DNA from: an uncultured Opitutales bacterium
GTDB lineage: Bacteria > Verrucomicrobiota > Verrucomicrobiia > Opitutales > Intestinicryptomonadaceae
Length of the DNA stretch: 64,000 nt
Direction of reading: 5' to 3'
Assembly (NCBI GenBank): GCA_900546565.1
Contig: URDC01000003.1
Location: forward strand, 53,905-117,904
Part shown: one piece after another, positions 53,522-62,128 of the stretch
How positions within the stretch are numbered: the stretch's first letter is position 1
How the letters are laid out: every line of letters starts with the position of its first letter
Made by a program: the position numbers and the translations under genes
Notes under the pieces: generated by a model
What the model was told of the DNA's origin: nothing
The model's database searches: none
Seen by the model: only the letters and a program-made list of their open reading frames with translations

Positions 53522-54406
53522 ATGCAAAATTTTTCAGGAGTATGGACGGCTTTGGTCACGCCAATGACCGAGTTGGGCGTCGACTACGACGCTTTGAAAG
53601 AGTTGGTTGAAGCCCAGATTAAGGGCGGTGTCAGCGGCTTGGTTTCGGTCGGAACTACCGGCGAATCGCCCACGCTCGACCCCGTCGAGCACATTGTCGC
53701 AATCCGCAAGACAATCGAATTTGCCAAGGGGCGCGTTCCCGTTTTGGCTGGCACGGGCGCGAACTGCACGAAAGAGGCAATCCACCTCACGCGCGAAGCC
53801 GACGAGGCGGGCGCGGACGGTTTCCTCATCGTCGCACCCTACTACAACAAGCCGTCGCAGGAAGGCGTTTTCCTGCATATGTGCGAAATTGCAAAATGCA
53901 CGAAAAAGCCGATTATGCTCTACTCGATTCCGGGGCGTTGCGGCATAGAAATTTCGAACGATACCGCAATAAGGCTCGCGCAGGCGTATCCGAACTTCAA
54001 GGTTATGAAAGAGGCGGGCGGCAAAGTCGAGAAAGTCGCCGACCTCTGCGCGCGCTCGAACGGACTTCTTGACGTGTTAAGCGGCGACGACGGCCTGACT
54101 GTCGACTTTATGAAAGCGGGCGCATCGGGTGTCGTTAGCGTAGCCTCGAACCTCATTCCCGCAACTATGGTGAAGCTTGTCAATCTCTGCAAAGAAAAAA
54201 AATGGGGCGAAGCCGAAGCGTTGAACGACAAGCTCAAAGGCTTTTTCAAGGCGTTGTTTATCGAGCCGAACCCCGTTCCCGCGAAAACTGCAATGGCTCT
54301 TGCGGGAATGATTGAAAGCCCGTATGTTCGTCTGCCGCTTTGCAAAATGGCGGACGACAAGCTCGAAATTCTCAAAGCTGAACTCAAAAACATAGGATTG
54401 CTCTAA
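53522..54406 (+). CDS. dapA: 4-hydroxy-tetrahydrodipicolinate synthase
   Basis: 294 residues from the ATG at 53522; the longer frame upstream lies in a repeat. GTTGESPTL (about 43-51), YNKPSQEG with the active-site Tyr region, and the Schiff-base Lys in VMKEAGG are all present. Condenses pyruvate with aspartate semialdehyde. dapB follows after one base, so lysine/DAP synthesis genes are coupled. Confidence 0.95.
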   Translation: MQNFSGVWTALVTPMTELGVDYDALKELVEAQIKGGVSGLVSVGTTGESPTLDPVEHIVAIRKTIEFAKGRVPVLAGTGANCTKEAIHLTREADEAGADGFLIVAPYYNKPSQEGVFLHMCEIAKCTKKPIMLYSIPGRCGIEISNDTAIRLAQAYPNFKVMKEAGGKVEKVADLCARSNGLLDVLSGDDGLTVDFMKAGASGVVSVASNLIPATMVKLVNLCKEKKWGEAEALNDKLKGFFKALFIEPNPVPAKTAMALAGMIESPYVRLPLCKMADDKLEILKAELKNIGLL

Positions 54407-54407
54407 T

Positions 54408-55136
54408 ATGGTAAAGATTTTGCTAAACGGCGCGAAGGGCAGAATGGGCGCGGCAATATCGGCCGCCGCCGCGGGCGCGGGCTGCGAAATTGTCGCGGGC
54501 TGCGATGTCGGCGATAATCCCGCGGACAAAATCGCCGAATGCGATGTCGCCGTAGATTTTTCGTTCCGCGACATCACCGCCCCCCTTGCCGAACTCTGCG
54601 CAAAACACGGCAAGCCGCTTGTTATCGGCACTACGGGGCACACCCCAGAACAGCGCGCCGCGATTTTGGAATTTACAAAACAAATTCCGATTGTATGGGC
54701 GGGCAACTATTCGCTCGGCGTAAACCTTCTCAATTATCTGACTAAGATTGCCGCGCGTATTTTGGACGATTCCTACGATGTCGAAATTGTCGAAATGCAC
54801 CACAGGATGAAGAAAGACGCCCCCAGCGGCACCGCGCAAAAGCTCAAAGAAGTCGTTTTGCAAGAGCGCGGCGTCGGCGAAGACGTTGTTGTTTACGGGC
54901 GCGAAGGTCTTGTTGGCGAGCGTCCGCGCGGCGAAATCGGCGTGCACGCATTGCGCGGCGGCAGCGTTGTCGGCGACCACACCGTGATTTTTGCCGCCGA
55001 CGGCGAGCGTCTGGAACTTGCACACAAGGCCGCCGACCGAAAGGTTTTCGCCCTAGGCGCATTGCGGGCGGCAAAGTGGGTTGTTGGCAAGCCCGCGGGA
55101 TTGTTCGGAATGGAAGATGTCCTGAATATAAAATAA
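54408..55136 (+). CDS. dapB: 4-hydroxy-tetrahydrodipicolinate reductase
   Basis: 242 residues. NAD(P) motif GAKGRMGAAI (8-17) and the substrate motif HHRMKKDAPSGTA (about 131-143). Catalyses the second DAP step. Sixteen bases before ruvA; the dapA-dapB-ruvA-mrp run is likely one operon ending at the terminator at 56830. Confidence 0.95.
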   Translation: MVKILLNGAKGRMGAAISAAAAGAGCEIVAGCDVGDNPADKIAECDVAVDFSFRDITAPLAELCAKHGKPLVIGTTGHTPEQRAAILEFTKQIPIVWAGNYSLGVNLLNYLTKIAARILDDSYDVEIVEMHHRMKKDAPSGTAQKLKEVVLQERGVGEDVVVYGREGLVGERPRGEIGVHALRGGSVVGDHTVIFAADGERLELAHKAADRKVFALGALRAAKWVVGKPAGLFGMEDVLNIK

Positions 55137-55152
55137 CCGCGGTTGATGGGCA

Positions 55153-55746
55153 ATGATAGTAGGTATTAAAGGCAGGCTCGTGTCGTCGACGCCCGTTTCG
55201 GCGGTCGTCGAAGCCGGAGGGTTGTTCTACGAAGTCAACGTTCCGCTTACAACGTCGGAGCGTCTGCCCGCTTCGGGCAGTGAGGTTATGCTGCATACGC
55301 TCGCCGTCTACCGCGAGGATTCGCAGTCGCTCTACGGCTTTATTTCGGCGTCCGACAGGGATTTTTTCAAGCTGGTTGTCGAAAAGGTTTCGGGCATCGG
55401 CCCGAAAATCGCCCTCAATATGATGAGCCGCATGTCGGCGCAAACCCTGCAAAGCGCGATTGCCTCGGGCGACGCCGCGCTTCTTTCGAAGTGTCAGGGT
55501 ATCGGCAAGAAAACCGCCGAACGACTCGTGCTTGAATTGCGCGGAGCTTTCGCGCCCGCGGGTATGTCGGTTTCGGGCGGAGATTTCGGCGCAACCGAAG
55601 CCTCCACAATTTCCGACGCCGTCGCCGCGCTTTGCGCTCTGGGTATGAAGCCCGCCGACAGCGACAAGCTTGTGCGGCAGGGTTGCGCGGCTCTGGGCGG
55701 TTCGGCAACTGTTGAACAGCTCATCAAATACGCGCTTTCGAAATAA
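55153..55746 (+). CDS. ruvA: Holliday junction helicase subunit RuvA
   Basis: 197 residues. OB domain (MIVGIKGRLV...), two helix-hairpin-helix motifs (VSGIGPKIALNMM about 79-91 and CQGIGKKTAERLVLELR about 115-131), and a C-terminal domain III (ISDAVAALCALGMKPADSDK). Binds four-way junctions for RuvB, which is not encoded here. Confidence 0.95.
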   Translation: MIVGIKGRLVSSTPVSAVVEAGGLFYEVNVPLTTSERLPASGSEVMLHTLAVYREDSQSLYGFISASDRDFFKLVVEKVSGIGPKIALNMMSRMSAQTLQSAIASGDAALLSKCQGIGKKTAERLVLELRGAFAPAGMSVSGGDFGATEASTISDAVAALCALGMKPADSDKLVRQGCAALGGSATVEQLIKYALSK

Positions 55747-55767
55747 AAATTCCTCATTCGCATTACT

Positions 55768-56793
55768 ATGACAAACAACGAAATTCTCGACGCATTGCGC
55801 GCCGTAAAATATCCGCCGTATTCGAAGGACATCGTGTCTTTCGGAATGGTGAAATACCTGAAAGTCGACGGCAATTCCGCCGAAATCCGCATTTATACTG
55901 GCGGAGAAAAAACGCTTGCCGAAAGGATTGCGGCGGAGGCTGCGGAAGTGCTGAAAACGAAATTTCCGACTTCCGAATTCAAGGTCGTTCTGCTTGCCGA
56001 AATGCCGAAATCCGCGCCCGCTCCCGCGGCGGCAGCCCCGCAAAAATCGAACGCGCTTGCGGGTGTAAAGTTTAAGATTGCGGTCGCTTCGGGCAAGGGC
56101 GGTGTTGGCAAAAGCACGGTCGCGGTAAATTTGGCGCGGTCGTTCGCGCGTATGTATTCAAAGGACGGCGCGGCTCGCGTCGGGCTTATGGATTGCGACA
56201 TTCACGGCCCGAGTGCGTCGATTCTCTTCGGCGAAGAAGTCTTTCCGACTATGGACGAGAGCCAGAAAATTATTCCGCCCGAAATCGACGGAATAAAAGT
56301 GATGTCTATGGGAATGCTTGTGAGCGACGAACAGCCTCTTCTGTGGCGCGGGCCAATGGTCACAAGCGCAATAAAACAGTTTGCCGAAGACTTCAAATGG
56401 GGCGAGCTTGACGTTATGGTTTTCGACCTTCCCCCCGGCACGGGCGACGCCGTTTTGAGCGTCGTCCAGCTTATGCCGCTCGATTGCGCCCTGATTATCA
56501 CAACCCCCAACGAGCTCGCCGCAAAAACCGCATTGCGCGGGGCTATGGTTTTCACAAAAAGCGACGTCAAAATTGCGGGCATCGTCGAAAATATGGCGTA
56601 TTTGCAAGTCGGCGATAAACGCGAGTATATTTTTGGCGAGGGTTGCGCGGCAACGGTCGCACAGAAATTGGGCGTCGATGTGGTCGCGACAATCCCGCTC
56701 GACAAGTCGCTGCATACGCGCGAAGTTTCGCCCGAGATGCAGGCGATTTTCGACGCGCTCGCCCATCGGCTTGTCAAAGACTTCGCAAAATAA
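55768..56793 (+). CDS. mrp: Mrp/NBP35 family iron-sulfur carrier ATPase
   Basis: 341 residues. N-terminal MIP18/DUF59 domain (1-75), then the P-loop GKGGVGKSTVAVNLARSF (about 110-127), and DLPPGTGDAVLS. The CPxC motif that many Mrp proteins have after ENM is missing: the sequence reads ENMAYLQVGDKREYIFGEG. The Bacteroidetes-type proteins also lack it. Iron-sulfur transfer is therefore inferred from family. Confidence 0.9.
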   Translation: MTNNEILDALRAVKYPPYSKDIVSFGMVKYLKVDGNSAEIRIYTGGEKTLAERIAAEAAEVLKTKFPTSEFKVVLLAEMPKSAPAPAAAAPQKSNALAGVKFKIAVASGKGGVGKSTVAVNLARSFARMYSKDGAARVGLMDCDIHGPSASILFGEEVFPTMDESQKIIPPEIDGIKVMSMGMLVSDEQPLLWRGPMVTSAIKQFAEDFKWGELDVMVFDLPPGTGDAVLSVVQLMPLDCALIITTPNELAAKTALRGAMVFTKSDVKIAGIVENMAYLQVGDKREYIFGEGCAATVAQKLGVDVVATIPLDKSLHTREVSPEMQAIFDALAHRLVKDFAK

Positions 56794-56829
56794 AAAACAG
56801 TAAATTTAAATTTCAAATACCACAAAAAG

Positions 56830-56857
56830 GCAACCTCGCAGAGGGTTGCTTTTTTTT
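56830..56857 (+). terminator. Terminator after mrp
   Basis: GCAACCTC-GCA-GAGGGTTGC stem with T8. Closes the dap-ruvA-mrp operon. Confidence 0.85.
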
Positions 56858-57027
56858 GCGTCTTATAAAAACGGAACGCCGTCAGTCTGCAAAACAAATT
56901 CTCCTTGCATTTCAAAAGGCGTTTTGGCATTCGGCGCGGAAAATTTTTCAAGAAAAAGACGTACAAGTTTCTCGGGGGGGGTATGTTAGTTCGCGCAATA
57001 AAATCAATAAAACAGGAGTAGGAGTAA

Positions 57028-57612
57028 ATGAAAGACGTTATAGCGGAAACAGCAAAAATACGGGCACTATGTAATGTCGCATGTATATGTATTTTTCTTA
57101 CGATTGGGGTGCATGTTATGTATGTAGTATTACCTCTGTTTTTTCCGAGATATTCAAAAAATATGGAGATTTTGGGGATTATCATTACATATGTAACCTT
57201 TGCATATGGCGTTTGTTTTTACTATCGTATTTGGAAACTTGTTGAAGCTCCAAATGATAAATTAGGAGCTGGATGGAGAATTTTTTTAGTATTCATCCCC
57301 TTAGTGAACTGGTTTGCATTTTATTATCTTCATTATGGATTTGCAAAACGTGCTAACAACAAATTGATGATTTTAAATCAGAAAAAGCAAATGGACGAGG
57401 TTTCTTCTGGTGTGCTTGGGGCACTTAATTTTATATGTTGGAGTTCGAATAAATCTTCATTGTGGGAAAAGGTAGATTTAGGGATGTGTATGTTGCTTTT
57501 TTGTGTGTACATACTATTTATATTTCTTCTGATAAGGTGGTTAATTCAAGCTAAACGTGCCGCAATAAATATCATTTTGTTTTCCGAGTTTAATAGAACG
57601 GAAAGATTCTAA
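57028..57612 (+). CDS. Small multi-pass membrane protein, DUF4234-like
   Basis: 194 residues, four hydrophobic segments. The WRIFLVFIPLVNWFAFYYLH motif (about 92-111) is reminiscent of DUF4234-type proteins. Good ribosome site (AGGAGTAGGAG). More AT-rich than neighbours, and flanked on the right by a large mosaic repeat that begins one base after the stop, so a recent insertion is plausible. Function unknown. Confidence 0.55.
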   Translation: MKDVIAETAKIRALCNVACICIFLTIGVHVMYVVLPLFFPRYSKNMEILGIIITYVTFAYGVCFYYRIWKLVEAPNDKLGAGWRIFLVFIPLVNWFAFYYLHYGFAKRANNKLMILNQKKQMDEVSSGVLGALNFICWSSNKSSLWEKVDLGMCMLLFCVYILFIFLLIRWLIQAKRAAINIILFSEFNRTERF

Positions 57613-57613
57613 T

Positions 57614-57660
57614 GTCGCTCAGCTCTTGGCTTCGCCAATTCAACGTGAGTGTGCCTTCGT
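57614..57660. repeat. Mosaic module C
   Basis: 47 bases matching 31294-31340 with two differences, beginning GTCGCTCAGCTCTTGGC and containing TTGGC-TTC-GCCAA. It begins one base after the TAA stop of the preceding gene. Confidence 0.8.
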
Positions 57661-57664
57661 TTAA

Positions 57665-57748
57665 TGGGGGGAAGCGCGGAAGAATTTTGCGGATGCAAAA
57701 TCCGCGCTCGGGGGCAAAGCCCCCACAATGGAAGCCCGCCCAGCGGGT
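57665..57748. repeat. Mosaic modules B and A, site 4
   Basis: Hairpin ATTTTGC-GGAT-GCAAAAT (57684-57701) within GCGCGG / CCGCGC, then GGGGGC-AAA-GCCCCC (57710-57724), then the inverted module A core CCCGCCCAGCGGG. Matches 53374-53456 and, inverted, 31029-31088. Confidence 0.8.
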
Positions 57749-57784
57749 CGGGTTAGAACCAGATTCGGATTGTAAAACGGCTGA

Positions 57785-57869
57785 GGCTCGTTCTAAAAGA
57801 CGCGGCTTTTCAAACCGTAGCGTACTTGGGTACGTAAGGTGAAGAAAAACCGTCTTTTAGTCGAGAGCC
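57785..57869. repeat. Long imperfect stem element
   Basis: CTAAAAGACG (57793-57802) pairs with CGTCTTTTAG (57851-57860), extended by GGCTCG / CGAGAGCC; the enclosed 48 bases hold CGTAC-TTGG-GTACG (57821-57834). Only the left arm has a counterpart at site 1 (31237-31268). Could fold as a branched RNA. Confidence 0.55.
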
Positions 57870-57873
57870 TCCC

Positions 57874-58153
57874 GTTGCGAACACAAAAGTTGCGAAGCAA
57901 GCTTTTGGGAAGAATAAAACACAAAGTGTTTTACCCGTAGGGCGACCACGTTTTACGTGGGAAGCTTTGCCGATAGGCAAAGAGCCGAGCGAAGCGAGTG
58001 CCGAGACATTTGTGAAACAAATGCGAGTTCAAAACAGCGCGGATTTTGCATAGCAAAACCAAGCGAGCGAGTTCAATCTAAAAAAACAAAGGCGGAATCG
58101 CCGCATCTTCACTATATTTAAAAAATTCGCAACGGGAGGCGTCCTCAGCCGTT
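57874..58153. repeat. Palindrome-string block, site 4
   Basis: Consecutive perfect palindromes: CAAAAGTTGC-GAA-GCAA(G)CTTTTG, AAAACAC-AAA-GTGTTTT (57916-57932), CCACGT-TTT-ACGTGG (57946-57960), CTTTGCC-GATA-GGCAAAG (57965-57982), CATTTGT-GAA-ACAAATG (58007-58023), TTTTGC-ATA-GCAAAA (58044-58058). The segment 57946-58033 is absent from site 1, which is otherwise collinear. No gene is supportable in 57613-58153. Confidence 0.8.
58078..58104 (-). terminator. Terminator after mutL
   Basis: On the minus strand GCGG-CGATT-CCGC, then CTTTG and T6. Part of the repeat block, about 50 bases after the mutL stop. Confidence 0.6.
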
Positions 58154-60265
58154 TCAGAAGAGGCGGGTGAGGGCGGCGTGCGATATCTCTTTGATTGTGG
58201 GCTTGCCGTCGGGCGATGTGGCGTAGGACGGGCAACGGGCGAGACTGTCGAGCAGGGCGCGGAGATTTTTTTCGTCAAAGACAAACCCCGCAGTGGAGAG
58301 CTTCGAAACCGCGGCGTCGGCAAACGCGGCGTCGGAAAGCTTTTTTGCGCGGACACTCTTGGATTCCTCGCGCACAACTTCGACAAAATCGCGTATGAAT
58401 TGCTCGACACGCTCGAATTGAATCCAGTCGGGCGCGGCGGTTATGCGGTAAAAATTCTTGCCGAACTCTTCGATGTCGAAACCGCACGCTTTGAACGTAT
58501 TGAAGTTTTCGGCAAAAACCTCGGCGTCGGCGCGCTCGAATTTCAGATTTACGGGAATGAGCAACATCTGGCTCACGGGCGAAAGCGAACGCAAATTTTC
58601 GATAATCCGCGCATAGCCGACACGCCGCAAAGCACCGAGAACATTGAGAATTTCAAGCCCCGCGGACGTCTCGAAAAGCGCGAATTTCCTGCCGATGCAG
58701 CCGAGATACCGCCAGCGGGCAAACATTGTAGAAACGCCGCCATTTTCGCCATTCTCGGCATTTGCGGAGGATTCGCCACCACAACGGCAATCCGCAACAC
58801 TGCCGCCCGCGCCCGAATTTTCGCCATTCGGGGCTTCGAATAAGTCGGCAGTCCGCGCGTCAACTCCACCGCCCGCGACATCGGAAAACCCGCTTAAAAA
58901 CGGCAACGCTTGCGAAATGTCGTCGTCCGATTCAGCTTCGAATTGAACTTCCGCCGATTCCGCGACGGCGTCGGCATTGTCGGCAATGCTCGGTTTGAAC
59001 ACTGGGCGCACGGCGATTGTCTTTATACGTGGCGTCTGTGCTGAAACGGTTTGCGCGCGCCCGCCCATTTCGGACGCGCAGCCTTTTGTTACTCCGCGCA
59101 CCGATGCGGCGGGCAAACCGTCTTCGTTCGTATCGGCGGGCGAAAAAAGCGGACGCAGCGGCGCGGCGACTTTCCCGACCGCCGCTCCCGAACGCGCCCC
59201 TGCCGCGCCTTCAACCGCGCCGTCGCCGTCATTGCCCCTTCTGCCGAAAACTCCCGCGCCCGTAAATTCGGCGAGGCGTTTTGAGATTGTCGAAAACAGA
59301 AAGTCGCGCACGGCGAATTCGTCGCGCAAACGCACTTCGCGCTTGGCGGGGTGGACGTTTACGTCGACATTTTCAAACGGAAGCTCTATAAACAAAAACG
59401 CCGCCGCAAAACGACCCTTTGGGACGATTCCCGAATACGCCTCTTTTATAGCAGAAAACACTGCCTTGCAGTCGACGGGGCGCGAGTTTATGAAAGCGCA
59501 GATGTTGCGGCTTGTCGGAAACGACGCCCCGGGTTCGAGTATCGCGCCCGAAACCGCCATTTGTCCCGATTCCGCGCGTTTTAGCGGCACGAGCTGCGCC
59601 GAAGACTCCGCGCCGAAAATCCGCTTTATGCGCTCAACGATTCCGAGATTTTTTTCGGAGCGGAAAATCACCCGCGCGTTTTCTATCAGCGTTATCGAAA
59701 TTTCGGGCAGCGCGAGCGCGTAAAGGCGGCAGAGCTTTACGATATGCGAGGCTTCGACATTGTCGCTTTTTAGAAATTTGCGCCGCGCCGGCACCGAGCA
59801 GAAAATATTCTCGACCACAATCTCCGTTCCGCACGCCATACCGCAATCCTTGACGCTTTCGACAGTCCCCGAGCGCACCAGAATTTCCGTGCCCATCGGT
59901 TGCGCTTCGGGGCGCGTCTTGATTGAGAAAACGCTCACGCTCGCAATCGACGGCACGGCCTCGCCGCGGAAGCCGTAGCTCGAAATTTTGAAGATGTCTT
60001 CGGGCTGCCTGATTTTGCTTGTGGCGTGGGGTTCGAGGCTCATCAAAGCCTGTTCTCGCGTCATACCGCAGCCGTCGTCGGATACCTTCACGAAAGTCTT
60101 TCCTCCGTGTTTGAACTCCACGGTAATGCGCGTTGCGCCCGCGTCGATAGCGTTTTCAAGCAGCTCTTTTACCACCGCCGCGGGACGTTCCACAACTTCG
60201 CCCGCCGCTATTTTGTTTGCGACGTTTTCGGGAAGTATGCGGATTTCGGGCGGAAGTTTTTTCAT
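58154..60265 (-). CDS. mutL: DNA mismatch repair protein MutL
   Basis: 703 residues from the ATG at 60265. GHKL ATPase with ENAIDAGATRITV, DDGCGM, ATSKI and GFRGEAVPSIASV (about 35-110), transducer domain to about 330, then a long low-complexity linker and the C-terminal dimerisation domain. The DQHAxxE-type endonuclease motif expected near residue 540 is not seen; the sequence there reads FETSAGLEILNV. Near the C-terminus CPSYATSPDGKPTI resembles the CPHGRP motif. The stop lies next to a repeat. Confidence 0.9.
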   Translation of the reverse strand: MKKLPPEIRILPENVANKIAAGEVVERPAAVVKELLENAIDAGATRITVEFKHGGKTFVKVSDDGCGMTREQALMSLEPHATSKIRQPEDIFKISSYGFRGEAVPSIASVSVFSIKTRPEAQPMGTEILVRSGTVESVKDCGMACGTEIVVENIFCSVPARRKFLKSDNVEASHIVKLCRLYALALPEISITLIENARVIFRSEKNLGIVERIKRIFGAESSAQLVPLKRAESGQMAVSGAILEPGASFPTSRNICAFINSRPVDCKAVFSAIKEAYSGIVPKGRFAAAFLFIELPFENVDVNVHPAKREVRLRDEFAVRDFLFSTISKRLAEFTGAGVFGRRGNDGDGAVEGAAGARSGAAVGKVAAPLRPLFSPADTNEDGLPAASVRGVTKGCASEMGGRAQTVSAQTPRIKTIAVRPVFKPSIADNADAVAESAEVQFEAESDDDISQALPFLSGFSDVAGGGVDARTADLFEAPNGENSGAGGSVADCRCGGESSANAENGENGGVSTMFARWRYLGCIGRKFALFETSAGLEILNVLGALRRVGYARIIENLRSLSPVSQMLLIPVNLKFERADAEVFAENFNTFKACGFDIEEFGKNFYRITAAPDWIQFERVEQFIRDFVEVVREESKSVRAKKLSDAAFADAAVSKLSTAGFVFDEKNLRALLDSLARCPSYATSPDGKPTIKEISHAALTRLF

Positions 60266-60377
60266 TCTGCGAAATTTTCCGAAATGCGGCGGCGCGTAGC
60301 AAGAAAAAATTGACTTATTCGCAACACACGCGGATACTCGGGGCAAAACATAGACGCTTTAATTTTTCGATTTTACG

Positions 60378-61787
60378 ATGAAAATATTTTTTATAGGAAT
60401 CTGCGGAACTGCCGTCGGCAACGTCGCTATTTTGATGAAACGCCTCGGACACACCGTTTCGGGCAGCGACACCGGAATGTACGAGCCCATGAAGGGTGCG
60501 CTTGAACGCGCGGCAATCGACGCCCGCGAGGGCTGGAATCCCGCGCGGCTCGACGCTTTCGCGCCCGATTTGGTCGTTGTCGGCAACGCCGTAAGCAGAA
60601 TGAATCCCGAGGTTGAATTTGTGCTTTCAACGCGCAAATACCGCTACACGAGCCTGCCCGATCTGATAGGATCGCAGCTGATAGGTTCGCGCAATTCGCT
60701 CGTAGTTAGCGGCACGCACGGCAAGACTACCACGTCGACAATTTCCGCGTATCTGATGCATGGCAACGGTGCGGACTGCGGCTGGCTTATCGGCGGCATT
60801 CCCGCTAATCTGCCCGAGGGCGGCTCGAATCTGGGCGCGCCCGACGCGCCGTTTGCAATCGAGGGCGACGAATACGACACCGCGTTTTTCGACAAGCGCA
60901 GCAAGTTTTTGCACTACCGCCCACACATTTTGGCAATCAACAACATCGAGTTCGACCACGCCGACATCTTCCGCGACCTCTACGACGTAAAGCGCACATT
61001 CACCCACGTGCGCCGCATTGTCCACCCCGACGGCGCGATTGTCGAAAACGGCGACGACGAAAACATCGCGAGCCTCGAACCAACCCCTTGGACGCGCCGC
61101 GTAAAAGTCGGTGTCGGGCACGGAAACGACGTGCGCATTTGCGACTTCGCCCAAAACGGCGAGACATCTTCGTTCCGCCTCGTCTGCGGCGCACGCGAAA
61201 AGCGCGTCCAGTGGCGCATGCAGGGGCTTTTCAACGCCCGCAATGCGGCAATGGCGGCGGCGGGCGTGTCGCTCGTTTTGGGGCGCGAACTGCTCGATTT
61301 GGATTTGTCTTCGCTCGCCGACTTCACGGGCGTCAAGCGGCGTCAGGAGGTAATCGGGAGCGGGCGCGGAATCGTCGTCGTGGAGGATTTCGGCCACCAT
61401 CCGACGGCAATCGCCCTTACGATAGAATCGCTGCGGCGCAAGTATGCGGGCGCAAAAATTTTTGCGTGTTTCGAGCCGCGCAGCAACACCGCAAAGACAA
61501 ACATCTTGCAGGCGCAGTTTGAAAAATCGCTCGATATGGCGGACAGGGTTTATCTCGGTTTTGTCAACGCCAAGAAAATTTCCGACGACAAAAAATTCGA
61601 CACCGCGCTCGCGCAGAGCCGACACCCCGACAAGTTTTTCGCGTTCGCCTCGAACGTGGAACTTCTCGACAAACTCCGCGCCGACACCGCAAAGCCCCTC
61701 GGCGAAACCGTGTGCGTGTTTTTCAGCAACGGCTCGTTCGACAATATTCACAAGGAGTTCGCCGCCGAGATTTCCGAATCGAAATAG
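60378..61787 (+). CDS. mpl: UDP-MurNAc:tripeptide ligase (Mpl)
   Basis: 469 residues. Mur-ligase layout: GICGTAVGNVAILMKRLGH (7-25), ATP loop SGTHGKTTTSTIS (about 111-123), NNIEFDHADIF (about 195-205), and VEDFGHHPTAI (about 336-346). The GxCGTaxG N-terminus and length fit Mpl rather than MurC. It ligates recycled L-Ala-gamma-D-Glu-meso-DAP to UDP-MurNAc, which agrees with the amidase and dap genes nearby. Divergent from mutL. Confidence 0.9.
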   Translation: MKIFFIGICGTAVGNVAILMKRLGHTVSGSDTGMYEPMKGALERAAIDAREGWNPARLDAFAPDLVVVGNAVSRMNPEVEFVLSTRKYRYTSLPDLIGSQLIGSRNSLVVSGTHGKTTTSTISAYLMHGNGADCGWLIGGIPANLPEGGSNLGAPDAPFAIEGDEYDTAFFDKRSKFLHYRPHILAINNIEFDHADIFRDLYDVKRTFTHVRRIVHPDGAIVENGDDENIASLEPTPWTRRVKVGVGHGNDVRICDFAQNGETSSFRLVCGAREKRVQWRMQGLFNARNAAMAAAGVSLVLGRELLDLDLSSLADFTGVKRRQEVIGSGRGIVVVEDFGHHPTAIALTIESLRRKYAGAKIFACFEPRSNTAKTNILQAQFEKSLDMADRVYLGFVNAKKISDDKKFDTALAQSRHPDKFFAFASNVELLDKLRADTAKPLGETVCVFFSNGSFDNIHKEFAAEISESK

Positions 61788-61847
61788 TCGGGCGGCGCGG
61801 CTGTGCATTTGCGGCTGCACTCCGCGCAAAGCAACAAAGGCAAAAAA

Positions 61848-62075
61848 ATGTTTTTCAGACGTAAAAAGGACTTATTCGTGCGCAAAAGCGCGGGCTCGGT
61901 GCGCTCCAAAGATCCGCTTTGCGAGTTCAAAAAAGCCACCCGTGGCGAAATGGGCAGATACTCGATTGAGGGCGAAGTCTGGAAGGCGGTTCGCAAGTTG
62001 CTGCTGCTTGCGCTTGCGTTGGCGGCGGTCTTTTTTGTCTACGAGTGTTGGCTGTCGTGGAATATTTTTCAGTAG
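61848..62075 (+). CDS. Small single-span membrane protein
   Basis: 75 residues from the ATG at 61848; an upstream in-frame start at 61803 is less likely because it lies in GC-rich leader sequence. Basic N-terminus (MFFRRKKDLFVRK), acidic middle and one C-terminal membrane helix (KLLLLALALAAVFFVYECW). No family recognised. Sits between mpl and hisI, 60 bases after mpl. Confidence 0.55.
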   Translation: MFFRRKKDLFVRKSAGSVRSKDPLCEFKKATRGEMGRYSIEGEVWKAVRKLLLLALALAAVFFVYECWLSWNIFQ

Positions 62076-62128
62076 CGTCAGAAAAAAGTTGAAAAACGGT
62101 TCGGTTTTCAACAGTATTTCGGGGCAAT

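Noticed and set aside
54844..56043. 399-codon minus-strand frame across dapB, ruvA and mrp
   Set aside because: It would span three well-supported genes on the other strand, and has no family-like features.
57785..57869. tRNA or tmRNA fragment
   Set aside because: The long stem and inner hairpin recall a tRNA half, but there is no T-loop sequence, anticodon arm or acceptor match.
60627..61829. 400-codon minus-strand frame
   Set aside because: Antisense to mpl, which has complete Mur-ligase motifs.
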